Shown in pieces: positions 44,017 to 53,358 of a stretch of DNA of 64,000 nucleotides. Under the pieces are notes generated by a model. That model was not told the DNA's origin. It made no database searches and saw only the letters and a program-made list of their open reading frames with translations. Positions within the stretch are counted from its first letter, which is position 1; the number at the start of each line of letters is the position of its first letter. This stretch comes from Streptomyces albipurpureus (lineage in GTDB: Bacteria > Actinomycetota > Actinomycetes > Streptomycetales > Streptomycetaceae): the NCBI RefSeq assembly GCF_023701525.1, contig NZ_JAMQAW010000008.1:375003-439002 (forward strand). Reading direction: 5' to 3'. Made by a program: the position numbers and the translations under genes.

Positions 44017-44994
44017 ATGACAGATCTAGGTTTTCCCTCGGTTCCGCCGAGGACGACACGTGAGGTCGGTGCGGGGGTGGTGTTCGAAGGCAACGGCCAC
44101 CACTTTAGTGCGGCTCCGGAGGTGGACATCGCGGCTGCCTCGGCGGTGGCGAACGTCCCGTTGTCGGTGATCTTGCAGGTTACCAAGCGGTGCGACTTCG
44201 ACTGCTCGTTCTGCTCCGAGGTGTTACAGCTCCCGGACCCGACGCTTGCGCAGTTGGACACCATGCGGGTGAACCTGGCCGGCGTCGGCCGCGTGTTCCT
44301 GTCGGGTGGGGAACCGCTGATGCGCAAGGACTTCCACGAGATTGTGGAGATGTACCACCGGGACTTCATTCTCGCTGTGCCGACGAACGCCACCCACGGG
44401 CTGAGCCACGCGTCCCGGATCGCGGGGAAGGTGGCGTTCGCGAACATCGGGTTGGAGGGCCCGCGGGCGACGGTGCGTCGGGTGCGTGGTGACTACGACA
44501 AGCAGATGGCGGGTGTCCGTGCCTTGATGGAGCATGGCATCCCGTTGTCGCTGTCGGCGGTGGTGTACAGGTCGACGCTGTCCGTACTGCCGTTCACCGT
44601 GCAGATCGGGGATGTGCTCGGCGCCGGGAAGGTCAAGTTCATCCTGCCCCTGCGCAAGGGCAACGCGCTGAACCTCGCGGAGCACGAGTTCATCACGCAG
44701 GGCGAGGCGGAGACCGCGTTTGGGCACCTCAAGGGGCTGCGGGCCGAGCACCAGTGGTCGCCGGCGCTGCGGCTCACGACGTGGACTCCGGAGAACGAGG
44801 GCCACATGATCGTCGTCGAGCCGAACGGGATCGCCCGTGCCTGGCCCGTCTACGACGCACCGGATCTGTGGGAGCCGCTGGGGAACGTGCTGGAGGAGCC
44901 GATCACCGCGATCTGGGAGCGGTACCGGTTCAAGGCGAACCACTACGCGAAGTACCTCGGCCGCTCGATCCACACTGTGGCGCAGGGATTTTGA
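44017..44994 (+). CDS. Radical SAM protein
   Basis: 325 aa. The 4Fe-4S cysteines are at 59, 63 and 66 (KRCDFDCSFCSE, CxxxCxxC), followed by FLSGGEPLMRKDF, which binds SAM. No SPASM-type cysteine cluster follows. ATG 44017 has GGAG upstream. It is followed after one base by an RNase H-fold protein gene and then by exonuclease, kinase and Nudix genes, hinting at nucleotide or nucleic-acid chemistry. The substrate is unknown. It does not carry the motif spacing I expect for viperins. Confidence 0.88.
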   Translation: MTDLGFPSVPPRTTREVGAGVVFEGNGHHFSAAPEVDIAAASAVANVPLSVILQVTKRCDFDCSFCSEVLQLPDPTLAQLDTMRVNLAGVGRVFLSGGEPLMRKDFHEIVEMYHRDFILAVPTNATHGLSHASRIAGKVAFANIGLEGPRATVRRVRGDYDKQMAGVRALMEHGIPLSLSAVVYRSTLSVLPFTVQIGDVLGAGKVKFILPLRKGNALNLAEHEFITQGEAETAFGHLKGLRAEHQWSPALRLTTWTPENEGHMIVVEPNGIARAWPVYDAPDLWEPLGNVLEEPITAIWERYRFKANHYAKYLGRSIHTVAQGF

Positions 44995-44995
44995 G

Positions 44996-45793
44996 GTGCG
45001 GGTGATCTCGAACCTGGGCTGGCCGGATACGCCGTTCGGCTCCACCGGGCGGCCAGTGCAACGTCCGGTGCAGTGGCTCACGGGCCTCTCGTGCCAGTGG
45101 GCGGATTCCGGGGGCGATCCGGTGCTGATTGGGGCTGCCGTCGTGCTGATGCCCATACACCGGACACGATCCACGCGGGTCCGGCTCGATCTCGCTCACT
45201 TCGGGTTCAAGGCGATGGCGGCCGAGTCCAACTGCGACACCGGTCTGTTGGACATGCTGGACGCGCTCCTCGTCCAGGCGCGGCGCCAGGCCCGGGTCAT
45301 CGCCTGGCACGCGGCCGATGACGACCTTCATGTGCTGCGCGGGCTGGCCCGTTCCTGTGGCGGGCACCGGCATCCCGGAATCACCGGGCTGTCCGAGGCA
45401 TGGGCTGAGCGCGATCGGCCCGCGAGCGGTCTGGCCCGCTGTGTGGACACGGCGTTGGACTTCTGTCCGGGCGTCGTGATCGCGGACGCCGCCGTCGAGC
45501 ACGCGTTGGCGGTTGCAGACGAGTTGCTGGGTCTTCAGCACCCGACCCATATGCAGCTCTGCCACGACGTACTGGCGGAGGGCGGCGACACCACTGTCGT
45601 CACCGAGACGATCGCGGCGGCAGCGCTCCTTCAAGCCGTGATGACAGCTCTGCTGGGCGGGAAGGCAACCGATCGCCTTCACTGGGAGGGCGACGACGTC
45701 GGCAACGACCGCCCGTTGGACCTGCACCGCTTGATCGACACAGTCGCGTGGGGCCAGTTCCCGACCCTGTTCTCCCGCACCCTCCATTGGTAG
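44996..45793 (+). CDS. RNase H-fold / 3'-5' exonuclease-like protein, probably inactive
   Basis: 265 aa; GTG 44996 or 45002. The pattern ARVIAWHAADDDLHVLRGLA, followed by VDTALD and a terminal HRLID helix, resembles DEDD exonucleases. The first acidic motif (DxE) expected near the N-terminus is not present (GLSCQWAD instead). The next gene encodes a protein that does have it, so this may be a catalytically dead partner. The start is one base after the radical SAM stop. The assignment is a pattern judgement only. Confidence 0.5.
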   Translation: MRVISNLGWPDTPFGSTGRPVQRPVQWLTGLSCQWADSGGDPVLIGAAVVLMPIHRTRSTRVRLDLAHFGFKAMAAESNCDTGLLDMLDALLVQARRQARVIAWHAADDDLHVLRGLARSCGGHRHPGITGLSEAWAERDRPASGLARCVDTALDFCPGVVIADAAVEHALAVADELLGLQHPTHMQLCHDVLAEGGDTTVVTETIAAAALLQAVMTALLGGKATDRLHWEGDDVGNDRPLDLHRLIDTVAWGQFPTLFSRTLHW

Positions 45794-45807
45794 ACGAGTA
45801 GCGTTTC

Positions 45808-45842
45808 GCGGGGGCTGCGGGCACCGGGCCCGCAGCCCCCGC
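45808..45842 (+). terminator. 15-bp perfect hairpin, terminator-like
   Basis: GCGGGGGCTGCGGGC (45808-45822) pairs perfectly with 45828-45842 around ACCGG. It lies 15 bases after the stop of the preceding gene and 16 before the next start. There is no T-run, as is usual for Streptomyces terminators. Confidence 0.7.
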
Positions 45843-45857
45843 ACACGACAGGAATCG

Positions 45858-46709
45858 ATGATCACCATCAGCAGCCATCCCCGCTCCCACCGGCCACCGA
45901 AACGGCGCGCTGGCATCATCCGCATCGCGTCGATCGACGTCGAGTGGACCAAGAACTACCGGATCAAGAACGGCAACCGGCCGTTCTGCTACTCGATCGT
46001 CTGGCTCGACCTGCCAGCCAAGTCCTCAACCGACCTCGCGGTCATCCCGTTCGCGTTCACCAGCGTGTACGTCGAAGACCCAGCAGAGGGGCCCGACCTC
46101 GTCGCCTCGGCCGCCGCCACCATCCATACGGCAGGTGAGCACGCCGACCTCATCACCGGCCACCAACTCTGCTCCGACCTCGCCGTCCTAGCCGCCAACG
46201 CCGACGACGACGAACCCGCCCTCACCCACGCCCGCGGCCAGTGGAAGCAACGCCGCACCAAGACACCGGCCACAACGCCCTATCTGGACACCCGCTACGA
46301 CGCAGGCCACCTCCTCACCGGTACATCCCGCCGCCTCGTGGACGTCTGCACCGAACTCGGCCTCGACGTCACCCAGCCCGAACTACGCGGCGCGTCCATG
46401 CCCGCCCTCCACCGACGCTGGACCGACCAGGCCGACACCGAAGGCCGCGAACGCGTCAGCGTCCTCAACCTCCGCCACTCACTGTCCACCGCCTACGTCG
46501 CCGCCCGCGCCGAGGGACTGGGCCACTGGGCCCCCGACGGACTGAACGTCAACCAAATCCTCGCCCAAGGCGCCGAGGGTTCCTGGGACTGGCTCACTCA
46601 CCCAACCTTCACCAACCTATTGGAGAGCCGATGCCGATCCGAGACTGCACCGTTATTGCCATCGAAGGCACGCAGGCAGCCGGTAAGACAACACTCGCCC
46701 ACGCGTTAA
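45858..46709 (+). CDS. 3'-5' exonuclease-like (DEDD) protein
   Basis: 283 aa. IASIDVEW provides the DxE motif at about residue 25, GHQLCSDLAVLAAN a second acidic residue at about 95, TRYDAGHLL a third at about 145, and the helix LNLRHSLSTAYVAARAEG may supply the final motif. ATG 45858 follows the terminator hairpin by 15 bases. The last 26 residues overlap the next gene by 79 bases and look like run-on sequence (rich in Arg, Pro and Ser), so the original stop may have been lost. The substrate is unknown. Confidence 0.6.
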   Translation: MITISSHPRSHRPPKRRAGIIRIASIDVEWTKNYRIKNGNRPFCYSIVWLDLPAKSSTDLAVIPFAFTSVYVEDPAEGPDLVASAAATIHTAGEHADLITGHQLCSDLAVLAANADDDEPALTHARGQWKQRRTKTPATTPYLDTRYDAGHLLTGTSRRLVDVCTELGLDVTQPELRGASMPALHRRWTDQADTEGRERVSVLNLRHSLSTAYVAARAEGLGHWAPDGLNVNQILAQGAEGSWDWLTHPTFTNLLESRCRSETAPLLPSKARRQPVRQHSPTR

Positions 46710-47239
46710 CAGCACACCTGCGCGAACAGTCCATCAACGCCCAATGCACCGGCGAACCCGCCCGCTCCAGCCCTTTCATGGAAGAGATCGTCCTCCACGA
46801 CCAAGGCCACTTCGACCTCGTCGCCGAACTCGACCTCTTCGCCCAGCACTTCACCGTTCCCCTACGGGCCGCACGCCACCAGCAACTCCTGATCACGGAC
46901 AAGACCCCCGCCAACGTCCTCGCCCTCGCCCACCTGGTCCTTGACACCTCCGACCCCCAGACCGCGACGGTCCTCGCCGCCTGCGACGCCCTATGCCGAG
47001 CCTGGATGCCCACCGCATACGACGTGATCCTCTACTGCCGCGACCGCTACAACCAGAAGGCAGGCGGCGACCGAATGCGGGAGAAAGTCCTCTCCCTCCA
47101 AGACGACGCCGACACCGCCATCTACGCTGCCTGCGCCGCCACCGGCGTACCCATCCTCGAAGTCCCCACCGGGATGAGCACCGCAGAACGCGTCCACTGG
47201 ATAGCCAAACGAGTGAATCACCGCGGGCTGGTCGCCTGA
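46631..47239 (+). CDS. P-loop nucleotide/nucleoside kinase-like protein
   Basis: 202 aa. The Walker A is IAIEGTQAAGKTT (residues 9-21). The following pattern resembles thymidylate or deoxynucleoside kinases and AAA_28-type proteins: GEPARSSPFMEE, LITDKTPANVLALAH, and a lid-like RDRYNQKAGGDRMREK. ATG 46631 was chosen for TTGGAGAG directly upstream. The frame is open further 5' but reads poorly there. It lies inside the end of the exonuclease-like gene, 45 bases before the Nudix gene. Confidence 0.75.
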   Translation: MPIRDCTVIAIEGTQAAGKTTLAHALTAHLREQSINAQCTGEPARSSPFMEEIVLHDQGHFDLVAELDLFAQHFTVPLRAARHQQLLITDKTPANVLALAHLVLDTSDPQTATVLAACDALCRAWMPTAYDVILYCRDRYNQKAGGDRMREKVLSLQDDADTAIYAACAATGVPILEVPTGMSTAERVHWIAKRVNHRGLVA

Positions 47240-47284
47240 CCGAGCACTAGAGTCCCCGACGACCACCGCACCGTTGGAGGACCC

Positions 47285-47740
47285 GTGCCACAACCCCACC
47301 ACCCCGTGAACGACGTCATGCTCATCCTCGAACGAGGAAACACCCTGCTCCTCGCCGAACGACAGAACACCGGCTACGCCGACGGCCTCCTCAACCTGCC
47401 CTCCGGCAAGGTCGAACACAACGAAGACGTCTACGACGCGATCATCCGCGAGGCACACGAGGAAATCGGCGTCCAACTCCGCCGAGACGCCCTACGGCTC
47501 GTCCACGTCATGTACTTCCGCAACCCCGAGGGCGCAACCCGTGTCGGCTGGTTCTTCGCGACAAACGAATGGGACGGAGAACCGGTCAACACCGAGCCCC
47601 ACAAATGCGCCGGCATCGCCTGGCACCACCGGGACCAACTCCCCGACAACACCGTCCGCTACAACTCCCTCGGCATCGGCCACTACATCAAAGGCGAACC
47701 AATGTCCGTGCACTGGCATGACTCCCACACCCACCAGTGA
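47285..47740 (+). CDS. Nudix hydrolase
   Basis: 151 aa with an intact Nudix box at 41-63 (GKVEHNEDVYDAII-REAHEEIGV; Gx5Ex7REUxEExGU). It would cleave a nucleoside diphosphate linked to another moiety; the specificity cannot be told. The GTG start at 47285 has GGAGG five bases upstream. It is the last gene of the radical SAM - exonuclease - kinase - Nudix run. All catalytic Glu residues are present. Confidence 0.92.
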   Translation: MPQPHHPVNDVMLILERGNTLLLAERQNTGYADGLLNLPSGKVEHNEDVYDAIIREAHEEIGVQLRRDALRLVHVMYFRNPEGATRVGWFFATNEWDGEPVNTEPHKCAGIAWHHRDQLPDNTVRYNSLGIGHYIKGEPMSVHWHDSHTHQ

Positions 47741-48242
47741 CGCAGTCATTGCCAGCGACGCTGACACCGATCAACAGTGCTAGCGCAACAGAGCGGCTCC
47801 TCAGGCAGAGGCCCTAGCGACACGTCGATCCATCACAGCGACTCACCGAAGCGTGATGTGCTGATCACCACTGCCGGACGCCGGTCCGCTCCAACTTCCG
47901 TGACCGAATGACGCAGCCGCAGGCCTAGAGCAAGGAGGAAGCCGACATCCCCTCCCACGCGGTCCGCCGCGCAGCTCGGCTCTGGCCAGGTCGGGCGGCG
48001 GGCTTGTAGTTGCCGCAAGGAATGGCGCAGGTTGCTGTGTTTAGTACGGTAGCGCGGCGCATGCGAGGTGAGCGGGCAGCAGGCCGTCACAGCAGCACTC
48101 ACCTCACGTTGCCCGCGCGCCCCGCCACCGACAATCTCAGCCTTCGCCGGCACCATCGGTGCGCTGGCGACTCAACATTCTGCAGCGCGCACGAAGATCC
48201 GGAACCTCCATAGTCACGCTGCAGCGTGCGGAGAGCAGTCGG
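47741..48242. other. 500-base gap without a confident gene
   Basis: A minus-strand frame at 47833-48156 has some protein-like stretches (RVGGDVGFLLALGL) but no ribosome binding site and an abrupt end. It may be a decayed gene. No strong hairpin or promoter was recognised. It separates the cargo block from the relaxase operon. Confidence 0.4.
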
Positions 48243-48539
48243 TCAAGCTTCAGGAGCGTCGTGACGGTTGGGAAGCTGGCCGCTGAGGAGCTGCCGGATT
48301 GCCTCCTCGTATATCTGCACGGTCCGTCGGAGTTCGTGGTTTTCTTGCGCCAATTCGTTGTCCCGGTTGGGGCTGGTCTCGAATGCGGAGTCGAGGGCAC
48401 GGAGGCGGTCATCGAGTGTGCCTTCGATCGGTGGGGTGTGCCCCAGGGCGGCCATGCGGGCATTCCGCTCGGCCAGCCATCCTGCCAGCGCTCCCTGCTG
48501 TTCCTGGCTGAGCCGATCCTTCTTGTTGCTGTCCATCAT
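48243..48539 (-). CDS. Small coiled-coil protein downstream of the relaxase
   Basis: 98 aa, mostly helical. The C-terminal half (NELAQENHELRRTVQIYEEA) forms a predicted coiled coil, and the N-terminus (SQEQQGALAGWLAERNARMA) is amphipathic. ATGATG at 48539/48536 has GGGAGAGG just upstream, 13 bases after the relaxase stop, so the two are co-transcribed. A relaxosome accessory role is inferred from position only. Confidence 0.6.
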   Translation of the reverse strand: MMDSNKKDRLSQEQQGALAGWLAERNARMAALGHTPPIEGTLDDRLRALDSAFETSPNRDNELAQENHELRRTVQIYEEAIRQLLSGQLPNRHDAPEA

Positions 48540-48552
48540 TCCTCTCCCATTC

Positions 48553-51500
48553 CTAGGCTCCTGGGCTCCGACGTGGGCCAATAGGGCGACCTGATTGGCG
48601 CTGGTGCTCGTCTTCAGCGACCTGTGTAGTTCGCCGACTGACTTGTGCTGATTGCGTCGAGGGCAGTGGGCTCTCCGGAGACAGTCCGCGGTGAGAGCGC
48701 TCTGCTGTACGCAGGGCGTCGATCTCTGCGAGCCGTTGTTGGATGCGAGCACGCTGGAAGAGCGTCATAGCGGCTTCCAGCTCGTTCCACTGGGCGCGGA
48801 GTCCGGTTTCACTAGGACTCTCTCCCAGGGGCTCGTCGGAATCAGTTTGGTGCAGCATCCGCCACAGTGCCAATGCAGTTACGACCCGCTTCCACTGCGC
48901 TTGCTGCTCGTCGTCTTCGGCGTCTGGGGCTGGGATGTTCCGGACCCATTCCTCCAGCGGTTCTTCGCCCTCTATCGCAAGGTGCAGGGCGGTGTCGGCG
49001 AATCCGCTTGCGGCGCGTGTCAGAGCCTCGTGGTCATCCTGGTCCGGTATGAGCGCGTCGAGTAGCCGGAGGTGGATGTTCTCGGCAGCTTGAGCTGCGA
49101 TGCGGGTACCGTTGTCAGGTGTGTTGGGCCGGGCGCGGGCAGCAGTCGACGCACGAGCGCGCCGCGCCAACTCTGCGATACGGGCTTGTAGAACAGACCA
49201 GGCGTGACCCTCGTCAGGGCCATTGGGGGCTGGGCCGATGCTATCGGCTGAGTCATCCACGGCGTGCCGGGTGCGCCAGGCTTCAGCGAGAGCGGCGGTA
49301 CGTTCCCATAGGGCTCGCAGATTCGTTCCTGTGCGCGGAACGGGGCCTAGGGCGCACGCCCAGGCGGGCGGCTCCGCCGCCAGGAGGGCACCGTTGTGGT
49401 CCAGACGTTGGGCAAGGACGATGCGTCGTTCGACGAGGTGCTGGCGCCAGCCTTCGGGTGTTTCTGTGTCCCGCAGTGCCCGAGAGGGGGCTAGCCAGTC
49501 GGGGAGGGGGCCGGAGTGGTCGGCGATGGGGGCGGGGCCGTGCGGGAGCTGTTCCCGTAGGCGGCGCTCTGCGCGGATACGGTCGTCGATGATCTGCGCG
49601 CGGCGCAGCCGGTTGCGAGCGCTCTCTTGGCGGTGAAGAGTGGCGGTCAGTTCCGGGAGGGTGAGGTGAACTGGCTGGTGTGCTGTGTGGCTCGCGCCCT
49701 TTCGGGGTTCGCGTTGCCAGTCCTCCCGCATCCGGTCGATCGGCGGCATAGTCTTCCTTAGCCGCTGTTCCCTGCGTAGAGCTGTGTGTTCCATCGCCGC
49801 TGTTCGTTCGGCGTCGTGTGTCCCTTCCAGCGCGGCTTGGCGCATGCGGCGGCGGGCATCGGCGACCGCCGCGCTCAGGTCGGCCCGGGTGAGATAGCCA
49901 TAGGTACGGCGTGGCCAGGCAGGGTGGGGCAAGCCGTCCGCGACGACGGTCCGCGGTTGGCCGGCGACAGCGGCATCGGCGCCGTGGAGTTCCTCCAGCG
50001 CGTCACGGCGGTGTGAGTCGGCACGCTTCAGTAGCTGGGTCAGCAGGTTTTCGTCCAGGTGCTTTAGCGGGCGGCTGCTACCGGGGCGGGACTCGCGTCG
50101 AGCAGCGGTTTCGGCAGCTGATCGGCCCTCAGCGACGCGTGCCAAAATGCGCCACGACAGTAGGGCGGCAGGGTCTTCGGCGTCCGTGAAGTCGTGTTCG
50201 GTGTGGGCTGCCGCGAGTAGGGCGCCAGCGTTCCATCCATCCGCCTCAGCGGTCCGGAGCGAGCGTTCTACAGCGGACCATGCGTCGGACTCGATGAACG
50301 CCTCGGCTGCGGAACCGAGGACGCGGCGCGCGACTCTTGTGAGGCGGTGGCTGACCGTTCGTGCACAGACGTCTGTGTACTCCGCCGCCAGTTGAGTGAT
50401 GCTGTAGGCGCGGTCCTGTTCTGCCTGGATCGTCTCGTGAGCGGAGAGCTGGGCGCGGTTGCTGCGAGCGACGGTGTCGAGCACGTCGCGCATGTTCTGC
50501 CCTTCCTCGGCCGCTGCGTACAGCCAGTTGGAGCGACGGCCGCGGGTGGCCATGACGTAGGCCGCCTCTCGGCTGGTCCGGGTGGTGATCAGGCCGTGGG
50601 CCGTGTCCACGGTCAGGCCCTGCGCGCGGTGCACTGTGCTGGCATAGCCGAGTTCTCCGTGCCTGCGGAGGTACCGGGAAGGGAGCACGACACGGCCTCC
50701 GTGCCCGGTGTGCCGAACTGTCGCGCTACCGGACTTGTCGAGCCTCTCGATGCGCCATTGGTCTCCGTTCTTGACGTAGTCGTGTCCCGCGAGCACAGGG
50801 AGCCGGGGCTGGTTCCTTCGGGTGATGATGACGTCGCCAACGGCAGCCCGGAGGTCGTCCCGCAGAGCGATGGAACGTGTCAAGTCAAGGTTTCCGGAAG
50901 CGATCTGGTACGCCTGGGCACGGACGTTCAGCTCGCGTACCGCGTCTGTGTCGTCCGCCATCATCAGAGAGTGGAGACCGGCTTCGGCGTCGGTCTGCCA
51001 GGCGGTGAATACGGCGTCCAGCATGGCATCGGGCGTGCCGCCGACGATGCGGTTCTCCGTGAGGTACCAGCGCCACGCGTCGGGAGGGTCAGCGTTACGA
51101 AGGGTGAGGCTGGCATGGGCCTCGCCGTCCGTCTGGAATCGGTGAAGGGTCTCCAGTCCCACTGCTCCGACTTCGTTGGCCACTCGTCGCAGATCGCCGC
51201 CGGCTTCTACGGAGCCCAGCTGAGCGGGGTCTCCGATCAGCCTGATCAGAGCGCCTGCTGTCTCTGCTTCGCTGGTGATGCGGGCGAGTCGCCGGTTGCC
51301 AGCCATGAAGGTCTCGTCCACGACGATGACGTCACCGGGGTGGAGAGTGAAGTCGTCCTTCACCTTGCGCCCTTCGGCGAGCCGGTCGCGTTGTGCAAGC
51401 CACCTGTGCACGGTGTGTGAGCGGACGCCGAGCTCGGCCTCCATGACTTTGGCGGCCCGGCTGGACGGGGCGAGCGCTATCAGGCGGCCTCCGGAGGCCG

Positions 51501-53325
51501 CCACGGCATCCCGTACCAGCTGGAGGGCGGTTGTCTTGCCTGAGCCGGCTGGGCCGAGACCAAGCACGAGCAGTCGGTCCGAGCAGGCGAATGCCTCGGC
51601 GAGCCGCCGTTGTCCCGGGTCGAGAGGGGGACCGACGAAGCGGCTGGCGACGGACGCGAAGGCGTCGTGCCCCAGTGCTGGGATGACGCTTCTTTTTGCG
51701 GCTTCGAAGATGCGAGAGCCGACAGCCAGTGTGTCTTCCGATGTGTAAAGCTGTGATTCGCGACGTCGGTAGATGCTGGTGCCGTCCGCCCGTAGTAGCG
51801 GTGCGAAGGGGGAGTGGAGATCGGGGGGCGTGATGTCGATGGAGCCCTGCTGTAGTACCTGCTGTGTGATGCGTTCGGCCAAACCTCGGGTGTCGCCTCG
51901 ACCGCTGGTCAGTCGGACGACTTGTCGCCGGGCTTCGGCCAGTACGTGTCGCTTGCCCCACACCGTTCGTTCCGATGACACGGTGTGCAGTACGTCACGG
52001 GCCGCTTCATCGACGTCGACGGCTGCAACGGAATCTCCACTTGCGAGTCCCCCTTGGGCGACGTGGCGAACGTGTTCCAGCAGGCCGTCGATTCGCGCTG
52101 CGCCGAACATTGCGATGGCCTCAGAGCGCCATGCAGTCCGTAGAACGGACAGGGCTCGTGCCTTCTTCTTCTTCTTCGGACGGGAAAGTTGGGCGGCCTG
52201 TTGGATGAGTGCCATGCGGGCGCTGATGTCGGGGTCCTTCTTGTAGCGATCCCGGTACTCGTCGAGGAGCCTGTCGAGGTCGCGACGAATGTCGCGACCT
52301 CGTTTGGAGAATGCCTGGAGGAGGTCGTCGTCGATGCCGCTGATGGCCATCACGGGGCGCTTGCCGGGGGTTACTTCCCTCTCCTCGGCCTGAACACCGA
52401 GCCGTCGGCAGAGCTCTTCGACGACACGCTGGTTGTAGAGTTCGCTGGCTGCCACGCCCATCGCGTACAGCAGTTTGCCGTCGATGCTGCGCCACTTCCC
52501 GTCCAGGCCACGGACTTTGTTGGCGACAACGACGTGGTCGTGCAGCAGGGGGTCTCCGCATCGGCTGTCGTAGTGGCGATAGCGCGCGGCGATGAGTCCG
52601 CGCACGTCCTCTTGGGCGATTCCGTTGATGCCGGTTCGGGTCGCCAGCGCGTGTTGTTCGATCCAAGCGAGCGTGTCGGCGATGGCCAGCTCGTGAGCTT
52701 CTTGGACCTCGCGGCGTGTTCTTTCGTCGCACAGCCCCCACAGTAGCGAGGCGTACTTGTGGCGGAAGACGAGGTCGTATCCCGCGACGGCCTGACGGTC
52801 GCACGAGGTGTTCGCGCTGATGTAGCGGCTCAGCTCCTGGGCGTCTTTCGGGGACCGGCCGAAGTCTTCGCGGAAGGCGAGGGCACCCACCCTGCCTCGA
52901 AGGCTTTTGCGTTCGGGATCTGATGCCTCGCGCCCCTGGCGTGCTTCGAAGTCCTCGATGGCATCCTGGATCTTGGCGGCGAGTGGTCCTTCGGTCCGGT
53001 CGTACCGGTAGTACCGGCGGCCAAGGCGGGCTTTCCGCAGGGCGGCTGGAGCGCTCAGTCCCTGGGCGGTGGCCTGTTCGATGATCTGGTCGGCATCGGG
53101 GTGTATCCCTTCGCCGAAAAGAGCTTTCATCTGCAACTCTGTGACAGGGCCGGAGACACCTAAGTCGCTTGCTCCGGAGCCGGTCCAGACTCCTGGCGGA
53201 TTTCCTTCGGCGGTGTAGTAGTCGCTGAGGTCGCGCTTGCCTGAGCGGCGTTCATCGCCGGTCGCAATCTCGCGCGTGTAGTACAAGTAACCATCCCCAG
53301 CGCTGAGCTTGTGGATGGTCATCAT
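48553..53325 (-). CDS. traA: MobF-type relaxase/helicase TraA
   Basis: 1,590 aa. The N-terminal TrwC-like relaxase has candidate catalytic tyrosines in GYLYYTRE (residues 13-16) and the metal-binding histidines His251, His262 and His264 (HYDSRC...LLHDHVVV). The RecD-like helicase has LGPAGSGKTTAL at about 590, VIVVDETFMAG as Walker B and YASTVHRAQGLTVD near residue 900. A long C-terminal helical region follows. The protein would nick oriT and unwind the transferred strand. ATG 53325 sits six bases after a -10 box, so the message is probably leaderless. A Lys-rich run (RPKKKKKAR) lies near 390. Confidence 0.92.
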   Translation of the reverse strand: MMTIHKLSAGDGYLYYTREIATGDERRSGKRDLSDYYTAEGNPPGVWTGSGASDLGVSGPVTELQMKALFGEGIHPDADQIIEQATAQGLSAPAALRKARLGRRYYRYDRTEGPLAAKIQDAIEDFEARQGREASDPERKSLRGRVGALAFREDFGRSPKDAQELSRYISANTSCDRQAVAGYDLVFRHKYASLLWGLCDERTRREVQEAHELAIADTLAWIEQHALATRTGINGIAQEDVRGLIAARYRHYDSRCGDPLLHDHVVVANKVRGLDGKWRSIDGKLLYAMGVAASELYNQRVVEELCRRLGVQAEEREVTPGKRPVMAISGIDDDLLQAFSKRGRDIRRDLDRLLDEYRDRYKKDPDISARMALIQQAAQLSRPKKKKKARALSVLRTAWRSEAIAMFGAARIDGLLEHVRHVAQGGLASGDSVAAVDVDEAARDVLHTVSSERTVWGKRHVLAEARRQVVRLTSGRGDTRGLAERITQQVLQQGSIDITPPDLHSPFAPLLRADGTSIYRRRESQLYTSEDTLAVGSRIFEAAKRSVIPALGHDAFASVASRFVGPPLDPGQRRLAEAFACSDRLLVLGLGPAGSGKTTALQLVRDAVAASGGRLIALAPSSRAAKVMEAELGVRSHTVHRWLAQRDRLAEGRKVKDDFTLHPGDVIVVDETFMAGNRRLARITSEAETAGALIRLIGDPAQLGSVEAGGDLRRVANEVGAVGLETLHRFQTDGEAHASLTLRNADPPDAWRWYLTENRIVGGTPDAMLDAVFTAWQTDAEAGLHSLMMADDTDAVRELNVRAQAYQIASGNLDLTRSIALRDDLRAAVGDVIITRRNQPRLPVLAGHDYVKNGDQWRIERLDKSGSATVRHTGHGGRVVLPSRYLRRHGELGYASTVHRAQGLTVDTAHGLITTRTSREAAYVMATRGRRSNWLYAAAEEGQNMRDVLDTVARSNRAQLSAHETIQAEQDRAYSITQLAAEYTDVCARTVSHRLTRVARRVLGSAAEAFIESDAWSAVERSLRTAEADGWNAGALLAAAHTEHDFTDAEDPAALLSWRILARVAEGRSAAETAARRESRPGSSRPLKHLDENLLTQLLKRADSHRRDALEELHGADAAVAGQPRTVVADGLPHPAWPRRTYGYLTRADLSAAVADARRRMRQAALEGTHDAERTAAMEHTALRREQRLRKTMPPIDRMREDWQREPRKGASHTAHQPVHLTLPELTATLHRQESARNRLRRAQIIDDRIRAERRLREQLPHGPAPIADHSGPLPDWLAPSRALRDTETPEGWRQHLVERRIVLAQRLDHNGALLAAEPPAWACALGPVPRTGTNLRALWERTAALAEAWRTRHAVDDSADSIGPAPNGPDEGHAWSVLQARIAELARRARASTAARARPNTPDNGTRIAAQAAENIHLRLLDALIPDQDDHEALTRAASGFADTALHLAIEGEEPLEEWVRNIPAPDAEDDEQQAQWKRVVTALALWRMLHQTDSDEPLGESPSETGLRAQWNELEAAMTLFQRARIQQRLAEIDALRTAERSHRGLSPESPLPSTQSAQVSRRTTQVAEDEHQRQSGRPIGPRRSPGA

Positions 53326-53358
53326 GCATTCAGATTACCTTGTGACATTGTGAATGCA
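53325..53358. promoter_or_regulatory. Inverted repeat flanking the traA promoter (candidate operator)
   Basis: TGCATTCA (53325-53332) and TGAATGCA (53351-53358) are perfect inverted repeats 18 bases apart. One arm overlaps the -35 box and the other the start codon, so a dimeric repressor bound here would block traA transcription. Confidence 0.5.

Noticed and set aside
44017..44994. Prokaryotic viperin
   Set aside because: The CxxxCxxC cluster is common to most radical SAM enzymes; the surrounding residues do not match the viperin pattern I know, although a nucleotide kinase nearby made it worth considering.
46241..46630. Open frame continuous with and upstream of the kinase gene
   Set aside because: It is Arg/Pro-rich shadow of the exonuclease-like gene; the P-loop protein starts naturally at 46631 after TTGGAGAG.
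47833..48156. Minus-strand frame of 107 codons in the gap before the relaxase operon
   Set aside because: No ribosome binding site, no recognised motif, mixed composition; at best a decayed gene.
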